Source: CALNYZ01 sp942490945
GTDB taxonomy: Bacteria; Pseudomonadota; Gammaproteobacteria; UBA6429; Thiohalophilaceae
Direction: 5' to 3'
Length of the DNA stretch: 64,000 bases
Assembly (NCBI GenBank): GCA_942490945.1
Contig: CALNYZ010000018.1
Coordinates: 1,736,001-1,800,000, forward strand
In this document: piece after piece, positions 63,495 through 64,000 of the stretch
Position numbering within the stretch: position 1 is the stretch's first letter
Layout of the letters: the number at the start of each line of letters is the position of its first letter
Notes under the pieces: model-generated
The model's database searches: none
What the model saw: only the letters and a program-made list of their open reading frames with translations
What the model was told of the DNA's origin: nothing
Translations under genes and position numbers: made by a program

Positions 63495-63892
63495 TAGTTT
63501 CGCCCTCCTCTGATTGCCATCCCGTTCAATGAAGTCATCTTGGACAAGCCATTTATTAGGGCTTCATATCTTATGGAGTTTTTAGCCATTTCTGCCATTT
63601 CCAGATCAATATTGCTGCTGGAAGTATTGTATGCTGCATTGGAAGATACATTATCCTGTATAACGGGTGAAGTCGACTCAAGCACATCAGTCAATTGTTT
63701 ATCATTGATAGTACTGATATCAGCAGCAAGTTCTTTTTTTAATATACTTTCAAATTCTACTTTAAGAGGCACATATCCCTTAACATTAGCATTTGCAATG
63801 TTATTCGAAATAATGCGCTGCCTTAACAAACTGGCATCAAGTGATGCTTTAACAAGATCCGATGTGACACTATTTAATAATTCATTTGGCAT
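63494..63892 (-). CDS. flgB: Flagellar basal-body rod protein FlgB
   Basis: A 132-residue proximal rod protein, the first gene of the operon. SLLRQRIISNNIANANVKGY is the conserved N-terminal rod motif, and LEMAEMAKNSIRYEALINGL the C-terminal one. Upstream, only 108 bases remain to the window edge. Confidence 0.96.
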   Translation of the reverse strand: MPNELLNSVTSDLVKASLDASLLRQRIISNNIANANVKGYVPLKVEFESILKKELAADISTINDKQLTDVLESTSPVIQDNVSSNAAYNTSSSNIDLEMAEMAKNSIRYEALINGLSKMTSLNGMAIRGGRN

Positions 63893-63900
63893 GGTTTTTC

Positions 63901-63929
63901 TCTATATTTTCTATACTGAACAGTTGCAA
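63901..63929 (-). promoter_or_regulatory. possible promoter of the flagellar-type operon
   Basis: On the minus strand, -35 TTGCAA (63924-63929), a 17-base spacer and -10 TATAGA (63901-63906). The -10 ends 8 bases before the flgB ATG, which would give a nearly leaderless mRNA, and I see only a weak GAG as ribosome-binding site. No clear sigma-54 or sigma-28 consensus is present. Chance in AT-rich DNA is a real alternative. Confidence 0.3.
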
Positions 63930-64000
63930 ATTATTTGCGATAAACCCTGTAACCACGTCTTTCAAAAGTAAGGTATGGTTAACACCGTCAGAATTCCCTG

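Noticed and set aside
52942..63892. Operon as a classical non-flagellar injectisome (T3SS)
   Set aside because: FliO, FlgB, FlgC, FlgD, FlgE and FliE are flagellar-specific and no secretin (SctC) or needle gene is present.
1..64000. CRISPR arrays, tRNA or rRNA genes, insertion sequences and prophage genes
   Set aside because: I looked for repeat-spacer arrays, cloverleaf regions with CCA ends, transposase or integrase motifs and found none that hold up.

Overview
The window looks like a chromosomal segment of a gammaproteobacterium. The evidence is the block rpsB-tsf-pyrH-frr-uppS-cdsA-dxr-rseP-bamA-ompH-lpxD-fabZ-lpxA, the dapC-dapD-arsC-dapE block, kdsB, mrcB and glnD, all in arrangements familiar from Gammaproteobacteria. 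I cannot name the genus. No rRNA, tRNA, CRISPR array, transposase or integrase was seen. Coding density is high, with many 4-nt or 8-nt start/stop overlaps. REGION 1 (1-18.4 kb): the 5' part of dnaE, an HNH protein and rnhB on the minus strand; then gnnA-gnnB-lpxB on the plus strand; then the long minus-strand envelope/translation operon from rpsB (with a clear promoter, a structured leader and an internal terminator before tsf) down to lpxA. The usual lpxA-lpxB-rnhB-dnaE order is broken by an inverted gnnA-gnnB-lpxB cassette. GnnA/GnnB predict a lipid A built on 2,3-diamino-2,3-dideoxyglucose, with amide-linked primary acyl chains. LpxA carries Met at the acyl-ruler position (Gly173 in E. coli), which predicts a shorter acyl chain. 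REGION 2 (18.4-34.9 kb): map-glnD, an HDOD protein, a VOC protein, an EamA transporter, dapC-dapD-arsC-dapE (lysine and diaminopimelate), a DUF302 protein, tsaB, an FHA protein, a YoaA/DinG-type helicase, a TPR lipoprotein, PBP1b (mrcB) and a basic unknown protein. REGION 3 (35-41.6 kb): an NlpC/P60 lipoprotein, an unknown protein, a HEAT-repeat Ser/Thr protein kinase, two tandem PilT-family retraction ATPases and an FHA protein. This looks like a phospho-signalling module tied to type IV pili. REGION 4 (41.6-51.4 kb): a TetR-TolC-RND efflux operon with no periplasmic adaptor gene and with a perfect 28-bp palindromic operator on its promoter; an EAL-HDOD protein; kdsB; a PNPOx-like protein; a GFA protein; and SelO. 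REGION 5 (51.4-64 kb): a 605-bp non-coding gap, a TPR protein, a small unknown protein, then a 15-gene minus-strand operon of flagellar type that looks more AT-rich than the rest: flgB-flgC-fliE-fliF-X-fliH-fliI-fliJ-Y-flgD-flgE-SpoA-fliN-fliO-fliP, closed by a FliA-like sigma factor. The fliG slot holds an unrelated-looking 167-residue protein, FliF has only a short cytoplasmic tail, and the FliM slot holds a short SpoA protein without a visible CheY-binding N-terminus. This is the most unusual locus here: either a highly divergent flagellum or a flagellum-derived export machine without a conventional switch. fliQ, fliR, flhA, flhB, motor and filament genes are not in the window and could lie elsewhere.
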